From positions 12,958,001 to 13,022,000 of the forward strand of contig AP026541.1 of assembly GCA_026075535.2 (NCBI GenBank): a stretch of 64,000 bases of DNA. Direction: 5' to 3'. Each line of letters begins with the position of its first letter. The first letter of the stretch is position 1. A program made the position numbers and the translations under genes. Below are positions 1 to 10,093 of the stretch, piece after piece. The notes under the pieces were generated by a model. The model was not told the origin of the DNA and did no database searches. It saw only the letters and a list, made by a program, of their open reading frames with translations. The DNA comes from Tricholoma matsutake. Taxonomy: Eukaryota; Basidiomycota; Agaricomycetes; Agaricales; Tricholomataceae.

Positions 1-936
1 ACATTTATGTGAGAGCTGAACAACATATTGGGAATTCAAACTAAATTATCTATGCCATATCACCCACAGACTGATGGGCAGACAGAGAGAATGAACCAGG
101 AATTGGAGCAGTACCTACATATGTTTGTTGACTACCAACAAACCGACTGGCCTGAATGGCTGGCAATTGCCAAATTTTCCCACAATAACAAATTCCATTC
201 GGCTACTCATATGTCACCCTTTTTTGCGAATTATGGATATCATCCTCGCATGGGAGTAGAGCCCAGAAGGGAAGTCAAAGCACAGTCGGTAGAAGACTTT
301 GTGTCTAAGATGCAAAAGGTACAAGAGGAAGTGGAGGCAGAATTGAAGAAAGCACATCATGACATGATGCAACATGCCGATCATACTCGAGTGCATGCTC
401 CAGAGTACAAAGTTGGTGACTTGGTGTGGCTAAGTACCAAGGACCTAAATATTCCATGACCTTTGAGGAACCTTATGGAGAAACAAGTTGGCCCATATGC
501 AATCTCTAAAGTGATCTCACCTAATGTAGTGCTAAAATTACCCTGATCATTCAAGATTGATCCCCAGATTAACATATCTCACCTATGCCCTTACTGCCCA
601 CCCACTATTCCTGGCCAACAAACTACTCCACAATCTCCAATAATAGTAGAAGGTGCTCCAGAATACATAGTTGAAGAAATTCTAGACTCATGTCTTTGGT
701 GGAACAAATTGGAATTCTTAATAAAGTGGAAAAACTATACTGACAAAAATAATTTGTGGGAGCCCAAAGAGAATTGTAAGCAAGCACGTAATGTGATTGC
801 CAAATTCATTAAATGTAATCCGAATGCTCTGTGTCGCATTGCGAGAATGGTGTATGAGGGGATGAGATTCTGGCCTTACCAAAATTTCATGGAGGGGACA
901 GACACAATATTTTCTCATCTGGAAATTGAGGCATAA
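1..936 (+). pseudogene. Ty3/Gypsy pol 3' end: integrase C-terminus plus chromodomain (broken)
   Basis: The frame starting at base 1 encodes the end of a Gypsy polyprotein. The integrase core is recognised by AYHPQTDGQTER-like residues (here PYHPQTDGQTER, about bases 55-90), followed by the PFFANYGYHPR segment and the GDLVWLSTK region. A chromodomain follows at about 670-800 (YIVEEILDS, FLIKWKNY, NNLWEP). In-frame TGA stops at 10, 457 and 544 break the frame, but the reading register is kept to the terminal TAA at 934. Integrase inserts retrotransposon cDNA, and in chromoviruses the chromodomain targets modified histones. The 5' part of the element lies outside the window. A polypurine tract and LTR follow directly, so this is the 3' half of one element. 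Family assignment is firm; the copy is inactive as read. Confidence 0.9.
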
Positions 937-947
937 AAGGGGGGTAA
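935..947 (+). other. Polypurine tract of the Gypsy element
   Basis: A purine run (aaaagggggg then taa) sits between the pol stop codon and the first base of the LTR. This is where the plus-strand primer of Ty3/Gypsy elements is normally found. It supports the LTR boundary at 948. Confidence 0.7.
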
Positions 948-1366
948 TGTTAGGAAACCACCCCATTACCTAACAAAATTTCATTTTTATTTTACTATGT
1001 CAAATTATGCTCAATTATGCCCAATGACCCCAAGTGATGCCAAATGATGCTACACTTTGATAGCATGATAATTTTATTTTGCATGCATCAAGATGTATGT
1101 GCATGTATGCACGTGTTGGTAACAACAATGTACAATATATGTAGCATAGTATATAAACCCTAAATATACACCTAGGGGACCCCAGTCATGTTCTCTTAGG
1201 TATTCCACCTACACTTGTAGTGTGAATGGCCTATCTCAACAAACTCATCTATAAATAACCCCTTGCATCAAAACCATCAATCCCCATCATGTGCATGGAT
1301 CCCACCCCTTCTTGTAGAGAAAACCCATATGGTCTTAGCTAGCAGATAGTGGGTGTTGCCCTAACA
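948..1366 (+). repeat. 3' LTR of the Gypsy element (419 bp)
   Basis: The segment starts TGTTAGG and ends CCTAACA, a 7-bp inverted repeat with the canonical TG...CA ends. It directly follows a polypurine tract. A TATA-like box (tatataaa) lies near 1150. Immediately after the LTR, at 1368, an unrelated Gypsy pol frame resumes in the same orientation. The element therefore appears to have inserted into an older one. The 5' LTR and the 5' target-site copy are outside the window. Confidence 0.88.
1149..1156 (+). promoter_or_regulatory. TATA-like box inside the LTR
   Basis: tatataaa lies in the middle of the LTR, at a plausible position for a U3 core promoter. This rests on position and sequence only. 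Confidence 0.4.
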
Positions 1367-4008
1367 CTTTCCTCCTATTGAATTCCCCATCATTCCTCAC
1401 ACCCCTTGGGTCGAATGTAACATCCCCATTCCCCCAGGTATCTACGAAGACATTTGCAGAATGCTCAAGAAGAAGATCGAAGCAGGGGTCTACAAACCTT
1501 CAAACTCATCTTACTGTTCGCATTGGTTTTGCATCACAAAGAAAGATGGCAAAGCACTTTGCTCAGTCCATGGCCTTGAACAGCTCAAGAAAGTCACTAT
1601 CCAGCACTCAGGCATAGTTCCAATCCCCAAACATTTAGCAGAACAGTTTGGTTGATGCACTTGTAGAGGAATGTTAGATCTCTATGTTGCCTTCAACAAA
1701 CAAAAAGTGGCTGAATCATCTCGAGACCTTACAACTTTCCAAATGCCTTTCAGCGCATTTTGCATTGTCACCCTACCAATGGGTTGGACAAACTCAGTAC
1801 CCATCATGCATGACAACATTTCATTCCTCTTACAGCCCAAAATTCCTGACATTACAATCCCCTACATTGATGATGCGCCCATTAAAGGCCCAAAATCTTG
1901 CTACCCACTCCCCAGCGGAGGCTACAAAATGATTTCACAAAACTCAGGAATTCATTGTTTTGTTTGGGAACACTTCAAAAATCTCAATTGTGTCATCCAA
2001 CGCATGAAATATTGTGGAGGAACATTCTCAGCACCCAAGCTATTCCTCTGCATCCCCGAAATCACTGTTTTAGGACATTGTTGTAACATCAATGGCCACA
2101 TGGCCGACCCAACTCAAGTCAATGCCATCAGCAAATGGGGACCATGTCAAAGTCTCACCAAAGTTAAAGCCTTTTTAGGAACTATAGGAGTTTGTCGAAT
2201 ATTCATTCAGAACTTCGCTAAATGACCTGCTGCCCTCATCAACCTCACACAAAAAGACATATTTTTCCAATTCGGACCTGCACAAATTGCAGCACAAGAA
2301 GACCTCAAGCAAGCTCTCATCACTTCTCCTGCAATTTGTGCAATTGACTACACCTCAAACCCACCTGTCATCCATTCAGTCAACACTTTGCACATCACAG
2401 TCAGATTTTTCTTAGCTCAGTGTGACCCTGACAACCTTTGAAAATGCTACTACAGTTGTTTCGGATCTATCATGCTCAATGCCTGCAAATCTCACTTTTT
2501 GCAACCCAGACTTGAACTCTAGGGACTCTATCGCACACTTGGCACACTTCAACTCTACATTATTCGCATAAGAAATCTCATCGTTGAAGTCGATGCTCAA
2601 TATATCAAAGGCATGCTTGCAAATCGAGACATCGCACCAAGCACCAGCATCAATCCCTGTATCGTATTGATCCTTACCTTCCACTTCACTTTGGTCCACA
2701 TTGCCAGAATGCATCACAGTCCAGATGGACTTTCATGACATCCTCCACAAAGCAGACACAACCCACAGCCTGACGATGAACCCTTTGAAGACTGGATTGA
2801 CCGTCTACATGGTTTCATTCATCAAATCAACCTGCTCATGACATGCCCATTCCCATCCCATTCACTTCAACTGACATTTGCCCTCCCTTCAGATCTCAGT
2901 AAGGGGGAGGATGTCACTTATGAAAATGTCCCTTGTGCTGAACACACCAAATGAGATGATGAACAACTTCTTCACATTTGAAAATGGCCTGAAGATTTAC
3001 AATGACCACCAGACCTCTCGGAAGCTGACTATGTCACTTTCATGTGATATTGCACTGAGTTCTTTTTAGATTCTGGAAAACTTTGGCTAAAAGATTTGCA
3101 AGGAGCCCACAAGATTGTTGCTATCCCTGAATGTCGCCTCAAAATTATTTGTGCAGCTCACGATGATATCAGTCACAAGATGGTGTTTGCTATGAAAGCC
3201 CTCATCGCACTCCAATTTTGGTGGCCCAATATGAAAGCCGACATCACATGGTACATTTGCTCTTGCCACCTCTGCCAACTTCAACAAACCTGAAATTTAC
3301 TTATTCCACCCACCATTGCAACTCCCACTCCATTATTCAGCAAAGTATACATCAACACTATGCATATGCCCCCATCAGGTGGATTCAAGTACATTGTCCA
3401 AGGTAGATGCTCACTCACAACTTGGCCTGAGTGGCGCAACCTGCATCGCAAAATTTTGACTACTATTGGCAATTGGCTCTACAAAGATATCATTTGTCAT
3501 TGGGGATCCCTCTACAAAACTGTAACTGACAATGGCAAACCCTTTCTCACTGCCCTTGAATATCTGGCAAAATGATATCACATCAATCATATTTGCATCA
3601 GTGGCTACAATTCTCGTGCCAATGGACTGGTTGAAAGAACACACTTCAATGTTCAACAATCACTATTCAAAGCCATCAATGGAGACCAAAAGAAATGGTC
3701 CACTGGAGCACACTCTGTGTTCTGGGCAGAATGGGTTACAGTTTGAAAATGCATGGGTTGTTCACCCTACTTTGCAGTTACCAGATCACATCCCCTTGTT
3801 CCACTCAACATTTCCGAAGGAACATATCTACAGCCCCCTCCTGATTCCATCCTATTGACTCCTGACCATATTGCATGATGAGCTATTGCACTTCAAAAAC
3901 AATCTGCCGACCTCAAAATGCTATATTTGAAAGTCTACACTGCGCAACTCAAAGCCATGAAACATTTTGAACTAGCCCACAAATGTACAATACATGACTA
4001 CAAGAGCT
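1367..4008 (+). pseudogene. Second Ty3/Gypsy pol, decayed (reverse transcriptase, RNase H, integrase)
   Basis: One frame can be followed through many stops. The RT starts at the edge of the upstream LTR (GVYKPSNSSY, then ITKKDGKALCSVHGLEQL). It continues with MLDLYVAFN, LPMGWTNSVPI and the active-site-like IPYIDDAPIKGP (about 1855-1890). RNase H remnants follow (about 2230-2700). The integrase zinc-binding region is at about 3100-3290 (DISHKM, WWPNMKADITWY, CSCHLC), and the core at about 3400-3850 (VTDNGKPF, ISGYNSRANGLVER). Stops include TGA at 1653, 2223, 3291, 3573, 3876 and 3879. Several fall where the family usually has arginine. This is a different Gypsy lineage from the chromodomain element beside it. 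The 5' part was displaced by the upstream insertion. The 3' end runs into a TIR element at 4009. Confidence 0.85.
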
Positions 4009-4027
4009 CTTTACACTGCCCCACATA

Positions 4028-4380
4028 TTCCTGGTTATCCCTGCCACAGCCATTGTTCACCAAATGTTGCATTCCTGGCTGTTTTTCCTCCAGTGGGATT
4101 CCTGGTTCAGTCCTGGTATATTCCTGGTAAATCAGGCTCTTCCTGGTACTATTCCAGGAATTCCCCAGGACTTGGACTCTCAGGAATCTGGGGGGACTGA
4201 CCAGGAATCCTGTAGGACTCTACTCATCAGGACTCACCAGAACTCACAAGGACTCACAAAGAATCCAGTAGGATTGAACCAGGACTCACCAGAACTCACC
4301 AGAACTCACCAGAACTCACCAGAACTCACCAGAACTCACCAGGAGTCACCAGGAATCCAGTAGGATTGAACCAGGAGTCC
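4028..4380. repeat. Left subterminal tandem repeats
   Basis: Short direct repeats built on AACTCACCAG (10 bp, five to six tandem copies at about 4285-4340), flanked by longer AATCCAGTAGGATTGAACCAGG units that occur twice. These are the complement of the repeat type found at 6260-6440. Repeats of this kind just inside TIRs often serve as transposase binding sites; that role is inferred here. Confidence 0.8.
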
Positions 4381-4403
4381 TTACTACTACTAAGTAATAA
4401 AAT

Positions 4404-4485
4404 AAATAACATGAGCTGGAATTGAACCCTAGGCATGAGACAACAACATTTTAGCATAGCCAATATAACCACTACACCACAAAGA
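4404..4485 (-). ncRNA. tRNA-like sequence, left end (outward facing)
   Basis: On the minus strand the A box reads TGGTGTAGTGG and the B box reads GGTTCAATTCC. Both fit the Pol III internal promoter consensus (TRGYNNANNGG and GGTTCRANYCC). A weak T-stem flanks the B box. A TTTT run lies a short way downstream (AT-rich stretch around 4395-4410). The intervening arm is too long and poorly paired for a normal tRNA. I call it tRNA-derived, possibly a captured tRNA or SINE head. Confidence 0.6.
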
Positions 4486-4532
4486 CTTATGAGGTATGTC
4501 CACTTACTGCTCTAGGTACCATTGGGGCAGCT

Positions 4533-5065
4533 GTGCATGACAAAGCACACAGCTGCATATCAACATTGCCAGCTCATCATCCACCCATCATCACCACTCT
4601 CGATGACGACACCACCTCCCTTCCACCGCCTCCCCTCCATCAACACCTGTCGCCACTGCTCCTGTGGCCACCACCACCACATCTAATGCTGCCAACAGCC
4701 GCATTTGAACCACCTCGGGCCCAAACGACGACAGATGTCATTTGGGGCCAAGGTAATGTTTTTTACTTTTGTTTTATTGAACTAACTAATATTTTCTTTC
4801 CTTCTTTAGGTTCTAACTATATCATGACAACAAGACAACACCAAATGACAAACAAAGAACAACGAGCGAGCAACAGACAACAGACAACAAACAACAAACA
4901 ACAAACGAAAAAATGGAGAACCACAATGCAGAGAGGGAAGGCTGGGCCATAAGGAAATGGGCCCAAACAATGTGCATCGTTGTTTGGGCCCCAGGTAAGT
5001 TTTTTTTTTTTGTTCATTTCATTTTTCTTTGATTAATATTAGTTTTCTTTTGAATTTTTATAGTT
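4533..5065 (+). other. Possible spliced transcript inside the TIR element (weak)
   Basis: An ORF from 4533 (139 codons, Pro/His-rich then Gln/Asn-rich) contains a fungal-looking intron at about 4752-4810, with donor GTAATG, branch-like CTAAC and a pyrimidine tract ending TTTAG. A second intron-like stretch runs from 4994 (GTAAGT) to about 5063 (TTATAG). A related intron-like stretch with CTAAC and TGTAG recurs at about 54088-54150 in another copy of the family. No protein domain is recognisable. It could be an untranslated spliced RNA. Confidence 0.3.
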
Positions 5066-5089
5066 TCTCATTGTATGATGTGACCCACC

Positions 5090-5740
5090 ACTGCCACCGC
5101 ACCCTCCACCACCATGAGCAGCTGCTCGTGGGGTGGAAATGGGGAGCGACAATGAGGACCACAGAGATGGAGACAAGGAGCCCCAAATGACGAGAGGAGT
5201 GGGGTGGCAAGGCCCAAAATGATGAGAGCAGCGGGGTGGCAAGACAAGGATGGGAGGACAACAGATGACCACAAAAATGATGGGACAGGGAGAACAATGG
5301 ACGACAAGCACAACCCAGCACCCAGCACTGCCACTACGAGCAACTGCTCCAGGGTGGAAAGAGGGGTGTGAGGACAGAGATGACCATGCAATGATGATGG
5401 GACACCAGCACCAGGGAATGCAACACGGCCAGGACAGCGACAGTGAAGCCAGGATGACAAATGGGTGCGAGGACGGAGACAACCACGCAATGACAACAGG
5501 ACACCAGCACCAGTGAATGCAACAGCGGGAGATGGCCAGGATGGGAATGATGACCAGGAAGGGCATGACCAGGAGCAGCATGGAAACAACACCCCCAGGA
5601 AGGGCACGACCAGGAGCAGCACGGAAACGATGCCCAGGACGGCAACAATGAGGACAGCGACAAAGAAGGCCCAGCACCCAGGATGACAGGGACAGGATGA
5701 CAGGCACAACTCACCAGGCCACCCCTGCATTTTGCATGGG
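5090..5740. other. GC-rich, stop-poor interior of the TIR element
   Basis: This stretch is rich in GACAACC/ATGGGACA-like repeats and stays open in several frames at once, on both strands. That is typical of low-complexity sequence and not of a gene. It contains two copies of the GAGCAGCTGCTC palindromic module (about 5106-5136 and 5331-5357). The complementary strand is similar to 51600-52560. Confidence 0.55.
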
Positions 5741-5971
5741 GCGGTTTTTTCATTTTTTATTTATGGTAATACCTTTCCCCTCACCCGCATTTTACATGGG
5801 TGAGGGGTTTTTCTTTCTTTTTCTTTATAATTGTAGTGCTCCCCTCACATTCGACATGAGGGGAGATTAGTTTTATATGTATATATTTGTAGGACTTCCC
5901 CTCGCACCTTGTGTGGGGAGGTTTTTTTTTTATGTAATTAATGGTGTATCCCTCACATCCAACGTGAGGGA
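5722..5971. repeat. Ladder of five hairpins (copy 1)
   Basis: Five consecutive short inverted repeats with CCCCTC...GAGGGG stems lie at about 5722-5743, 5777-5807, 5840-5864, 5895-5920 and 5949-5971. Their loops centre on a CACATTNNACATG-like core. T-rich runs follow several of them (for example 5808-5822 and 5921-5931). The same ladder recurs, inverted, at 62643-62894, and in reduced form at 51522-51604. Confidence 0.8.
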
Positions 5972-6074
5972 TGTAGTGAATAAATTTTATTTGATCTTAA
6001 TTGTGAGCTTCAAGAGAGAAATACCTAAGTTTGAGTTTGAGGGTATAAATACACTTTTATATTGCAGCTAATAA

Positions 6075-6160
6075 TTCTCCTGTGGCTCCACTGGTTAAGC
6101 ACTTGTTTGGTTTGTCATGTGATTCTTGATCATGAGTTCTAGAGTTCAATCCCTGCTCTG
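6075..6160 (+). ncRNA. tRNA-like sequence, right end (outward facing)
   Basis: The A-box-like TGGCTCCACTGGTTA is followed about 55 bases later by the B-box-like AGTTCAATCCC. A TTTT stretch follows near 6170. A close relative lies at about 62460-62545 on the minus strand, at the equivalent place of copy 2, with a better A box (TGGCTCAAGTGG). It does not fold as a full tRNA by eye. Confidence 0.55.
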
Positions 6161-6264
6161 AACAAGTTTATTTTGTAGGTACTTTGTGAAATTCATGAAG
6201 TCTGAAGCACTTGAAACTTGTAAGATATCTCAAATTGACTTTCCATTATGGTATGACTTTAGGG

Positions 6265-6445
6265 TACCGAGTCCCACTGGATTCCTGGTGAGTCCCACTG
6301 GATTCCTGGTGAGTCCCACTGGAGTCCTGGTGAGTCCCACTGGAGTCCTGGTGAGTCCCACTGGAGTCCTGGTGAGTCCCACTGGATTCCTGGTGAGTTT
6401 CCACTGGATTCCTGGTGAGTCCTACTGGATTCCTGGAGGATTCCT
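6265..6445. repeat. Right subterminal 21-bp tandem repeats
   Basis: About eight tandem copies of a 21-bp unit (GAGTCCCACTGGATTCCTGG plus T), some with GGAGTCC in place of GGATTCC. The array is followed by the right TIR. The frame stays open through it (SPTGVLV repeats), but that follows from the repeat length. Confidence 0.85.
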
Positions 6446-6478
6446 CCAGGACTATGTGGGGCAGTGTAAAGTTCAGAC

Positions 6479-6579
6479 ATGAAGGATAAAGCAGAACAAG
6501 AGTTGGCCAATTGGGAAGGTGATGATCAGCATCGGCCTTCATCACATCAATCAGCATCGGCCCCATATCATGAGTTGGG

Positions 6580-6610
<31 letters not shown>

Positions 6611-9600
6611 GATGAAGCGGGGGATGATGAAGCATTTTTTGATTCCCTTGATGAGGTTCTGATTCAAGTGCACGATACATATGTTGATGATAGCCTACAA
6701 GACTTCTTTGATGGTGATGATGCACATGAAGTTGAACATGCTGATGAAGACATCCATGGGTTTGATCCATATTTGCCTAATGCTACTGAAACAGCTGAAC
6801 GCATGAGGACTGATGCCACTCCCGCTCCCAATGCCAATGCCAATATTACATTCAGACCACCCACTGCCGATGCCTTGAACAACAGTTGCATCTGTGTGGT
6901 GCATACAAATGGAATACATCACTTGGCAATGGTTACCTGCCAGTGTCAAGGGGAGCACAGAATTCCCTTGGACCTGGTAAGCAGTAACTTGCTACCCACC
7001 AGCTTCAACAAAATATGCACTCTTTTCACTGTGTATATCCTGGATCATTTTCAGCTCTGTAATCTGGAATTGAAGGCATCAGCCTACCAGTTTTACCAAT
7101 TGATTCGGCACATCACATTGCCAATGAGGCCTGCAGAAGTGGTCAACCTCTACCACAAGCTTTGGCGCATGTCCCACTTATGGTGTTGGATGAAAAGATT
7201 GAAGTGGGCTGGATATGGTCACAATCAAAAAGATCCATTGAACCTGAACCAGGATCACTCGCCAACTTCTGTCCAGCTTGTCCTCAAGTAGGCATAAATA
7301 TGCTGGAAAATTGGAAGGACAATTAGAACTGGTGGGTGATTAAGCACCTGCTTTGTGCAGTGGTCTCTAAAATGACATTACACCTTAGATTTGTTTTTAA
7401 ATGCATATTTGTGGCTGATGGCAATTTCAAAGCTGACTATGTTTGGCAGAAAAACTCTGATACTGATATATGGCTATGGGATGGAGCTGGGATGGCCCCA
7501 AATCAGGCTGAATACAAGCAGTTTCTCCAAGATGCCATAGAATGATTAACAGTAAGTACACTTCCCTCACCGCTGCCACTGCCATTGCCACTGCCATTCC
7601 TGTGCCTGTGCCTGTGGCCGTTCCCGCCCCCACTCCTGTGCCAGCTCCTGATCTGATCTGATCTGTGCCCCTTTTTCCAAAGGCACCTTGCAAAAATAAA
7701 TTCTCAGCCATTGTGAATGGTTTCCTGGCATTGAAGGCATGTGATAGGACTGGAGTAGCTGCCATTGCATGTGCGCGACATGGATGTTACACACCCAATG
7801 CATTGGTAGACTTGTTCCGGAGAGAACAGCAAAAGAATGTTGACTTTGCTTTCCTTCAAGCACTGAAGACTACCAGGGTTGATCCTCAACAGGGAGTAAT
7901 GCTGATTTACGACATTGTCTGCCAGTACATCATCTACCTTCTGGAGTGCATTGGTCCACATCTTCTAGCTGACCTCAACATTGACCAGGCCATTGGGTTT
8001 ATGCATGTACATGGTCACAAGGACAAATGCTTTTTTTGCTATGCTCCATCTTTCATTCCAGGCTCTGGCATCGTAGCAGGAGAAATACTAGAGTCCCTGT
8101 GGTCATCGCTGAGTTCCATTTCCCCAACAGTCAGGACAGTGACCTTACCACATCGGGCAGAAATGCTCAACAATCATGCTACAGACTCAAATCACAAGAA
8201 AATGCTTGGCATGATGGCTATGCTGTGTGCAAAATCTCAAGAAGCCCTTGAGATCTCCATGCAACTCAGCAAGCACCATGCGGACCTTACAGCAGCATTT
8301 GGTCAACAGGCGGTCCAAAGATGGGAGGATGAAGTGACTGCAGCAGAATCACTCAGGCTGACAGATGTTAAGGCCATGGATATCTATGCCACTCAGGGAT
8401 TGGGAGTGGGAGTGGGAATGCCATTGCCATTGCCATCACCAATGGGAGCAGCACCAGCACTGGTTCAATCTGAGGTTGAGGAGTGGATTGATTTTGCAAT
8501 CATTGCTCAACAAATGCAGTAAGTACTGCCTAACATACTCATATATCACAACCCATTGTTGGCATACACCAGGATTGAATTATGAGACATAGTCCGCCAA
8601 CTTGGTACATCACCAAATGTTTCTGACACGCAATCTGTTGAAAGGGAAAGGGAAGCTCTCACATCCCACATGGAAACCTTAACAGATTTACAAAATGCTG
8701 CCAATGTTGCCGACCATGACATTGCTCCATCACAAATCAGCCATTATAATGTTGACAACTCTGATGACTTAGACCCTTCAGACAAAGACACACCTACAGC
8801 ATGGGGGCCTTCACATCTTCCAGCTGACAGAAATGCTATTCCAGTTGAGGAGCAACAAGTATACCTCCCATTTAATGGCCCTCTGGCAGAGGTGGAGATT
8901 CAGCTCAGGAAGAATCAGGCAAGCTGACTGCTGCATTGGCTGCGGGAGCTCATTGTGGACAAGTTGTTTCAATATTCACACATTATTCGAGCGTCCCCAA
9001 GAAAGGTAGTTTGCACACAAGCATGAGCCACTGTCCAGGAGTTGGTTAACAAAATTGCCCTGCATTCCCAAATGTATAACTATTGCCAAAGCAGATTGGT
9101 GGTACTGGATTGTGACACTGACACCTTCCATTCGGGAATGCAGGGCAATTTTGTTAACCAACTCCTGGACAGTGGCTCGTGCTCATGTGCAAACTACCTT
9201 TCTTGGGGATGCTCAAATAATGTGTGAATATTGAGAATGTATAACCATTGCTGAAGCAGATTGGTGGCACTGGATTGTTTCAGCGGTTAAAAAAGGATGA
9301 CCTCAATGCTAGCACAGCTATTCTGAACCCAAATATGCAAGGCTCCACTAATATTTGTCTGTCCTGGATTTGGCATAATTCTCACATTCGGACTGGTGTT
9401 ACTGCCCTCCCCAATGCCACTGCTGCTGCCATACCTGCTCCCACTTCCTTTAATGGCCCCACTCCCAATCCCACCAATTGATTCTAGGAATGTATGTCTA
9501 TTTTGTGGCTATTCATTTGCATTGCACTGAACTTCTTTGATAGTCAGGCAAGTACATTGGCTTCACTCGCGGGCTCAGAGACATAGATGGAAGGAGGAAT

Positions 9601-9806
9601 TTCTGCTAGTCACATATGAAATGCAGTGGACTGTGCAGTATTTCATTTATCACAGTGAATGGTGGCAGTCAGCCTTGCACTCAGAGAATACCTTGCCTGG
9701 CCCCCTAGCATATGCTAACCATCAGCAGGCTTTATGGCACAAATTATTGTTCAGGGCTGACACTGTGTTTACATCAGCAAATGTCAATTACATCTCTCCT
9801 CTATGA
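6479..9806 (+). pseudogene. KDZ-family (Kyakuja-Dileera-Zisupton) transposase with CxC2 cysteine cluster, decayed
   Basis: The first ORF (6479-7291) holds an acidic region with an ATATATAT tract, then the CxC2 cluster (HTNGIHHL, TCQCQG) and FNKICTLF...YILDHFQL. A frameshift near 7230 moves the conserved FCPACPQVGIN to another frame. Next come CIFVADGNFKADYVWQKN (7336-7545) and a probable intron at about 7553-7681 made of CTGCCA-like repeats. The core exon (7682-8522) has ACARHGCY, LIYDIVCQY, FMHVHGHKDKCF and IPGSGIVAGEILESLWS. The RNase-H-fold acidic residues probably lie in DGNF, YDIV and GEILES. The C-terminal part is split over 8670-8927, 9248-9481 (STAILNPNMQGSTN, LSWIW) and 9537-9806 (VHWLHSRAQRHRWKEE, YEMQWTVQYF). 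KDZ transposases mobilise large fungal DNA transposons. This copy is broken by stops, frameshifts and a local inverted duplication. Confidence 0.88.
8971..9233. repeat. About 100-bp inverted repeat inside the KDZ gene
   Basis: The left arm at about 8971-9070 (tattcacacattattcgagc ... cctgcattccc) is nearly perfectly complementary to the right arm at about 9135-9233. The roughly 65-bp loop contains gtataactattgccaaagca, which is repeated directly after the right arm at about 9238. The element looks like a local duplicated inversion and would form a long hairpin. Confidence 0.88.
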
Positions 9807-10093
9807 CCCTCTATTATGTAAACTCAATCATCTTGATCTCTAACCACAATCAACATGTCAAATAAATGTCTCTCAGTCTTCAACCCTTTTTCTTTACAAT
9901 CGGGGCTGAAAGGTCCACTCCAAATGCATACACAGCAGATCATTTGGTATGCAGAGTCCTGTTTCCATTAAGTCCTGTTGCACATGCAAGGGGCAAATGT
10001 CTTAAAGCAAAAATGGATGCAAAAGATTCTATATTGTGAGCTTGTAAGCAGGATCTTTTATGAATCAAGTAAGAGATTCATCACTCAAAAATA

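Larger units (their letters stand above)
4009..6471. mobile_element. TIR element of unknown type with tRNA-like ends and a hairpin ladder (copy 1)
   Basis: The ends match as a 19-bp perfect terminal inverted repeat, CTTTACACTGCCCCACATA at 4009-4027 and its complement at 6453-6471. Inside each TIR lies a long array of short direct repeats based on ACTGGATTCCTGGTGAGTCC-like units, in opposite orientation at the two ends. Next inward on each side is a tRNA-like sequence, minus strand on the left and plus strand on the right, so both point outward. The interior is GC-rich with a ladder of hairpins near the right end. No transposase was recognised, so it is probably non-autonomous. No clear target duplication flanks it: the left flank is Gypsy pol and the right flank is the start of the KDZ ORF. 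A second copy of the right half is at 62183-63240, inverted. Confidence 0.75.

Noticed and set aside
4404..4485. A functional tRNA gene
   Set aside because: A and B boxes fit, but acceptor and anticodon stems do not pair by eye; kept as tRNA-like.
5039..5753. Three overlapping long minus-strand ORFs (139-222 codons) and plus-strand ORFs
   Set aside because: The stretch is low-complexity and GC-rich, so several frames are open at once. No domain is present, and it lies inside the TIR element.
6265..6445. CRISPR-like array
   Set aside because: Units are contiguous tandem repeats without unique spacers, in a eukaryotic genome.
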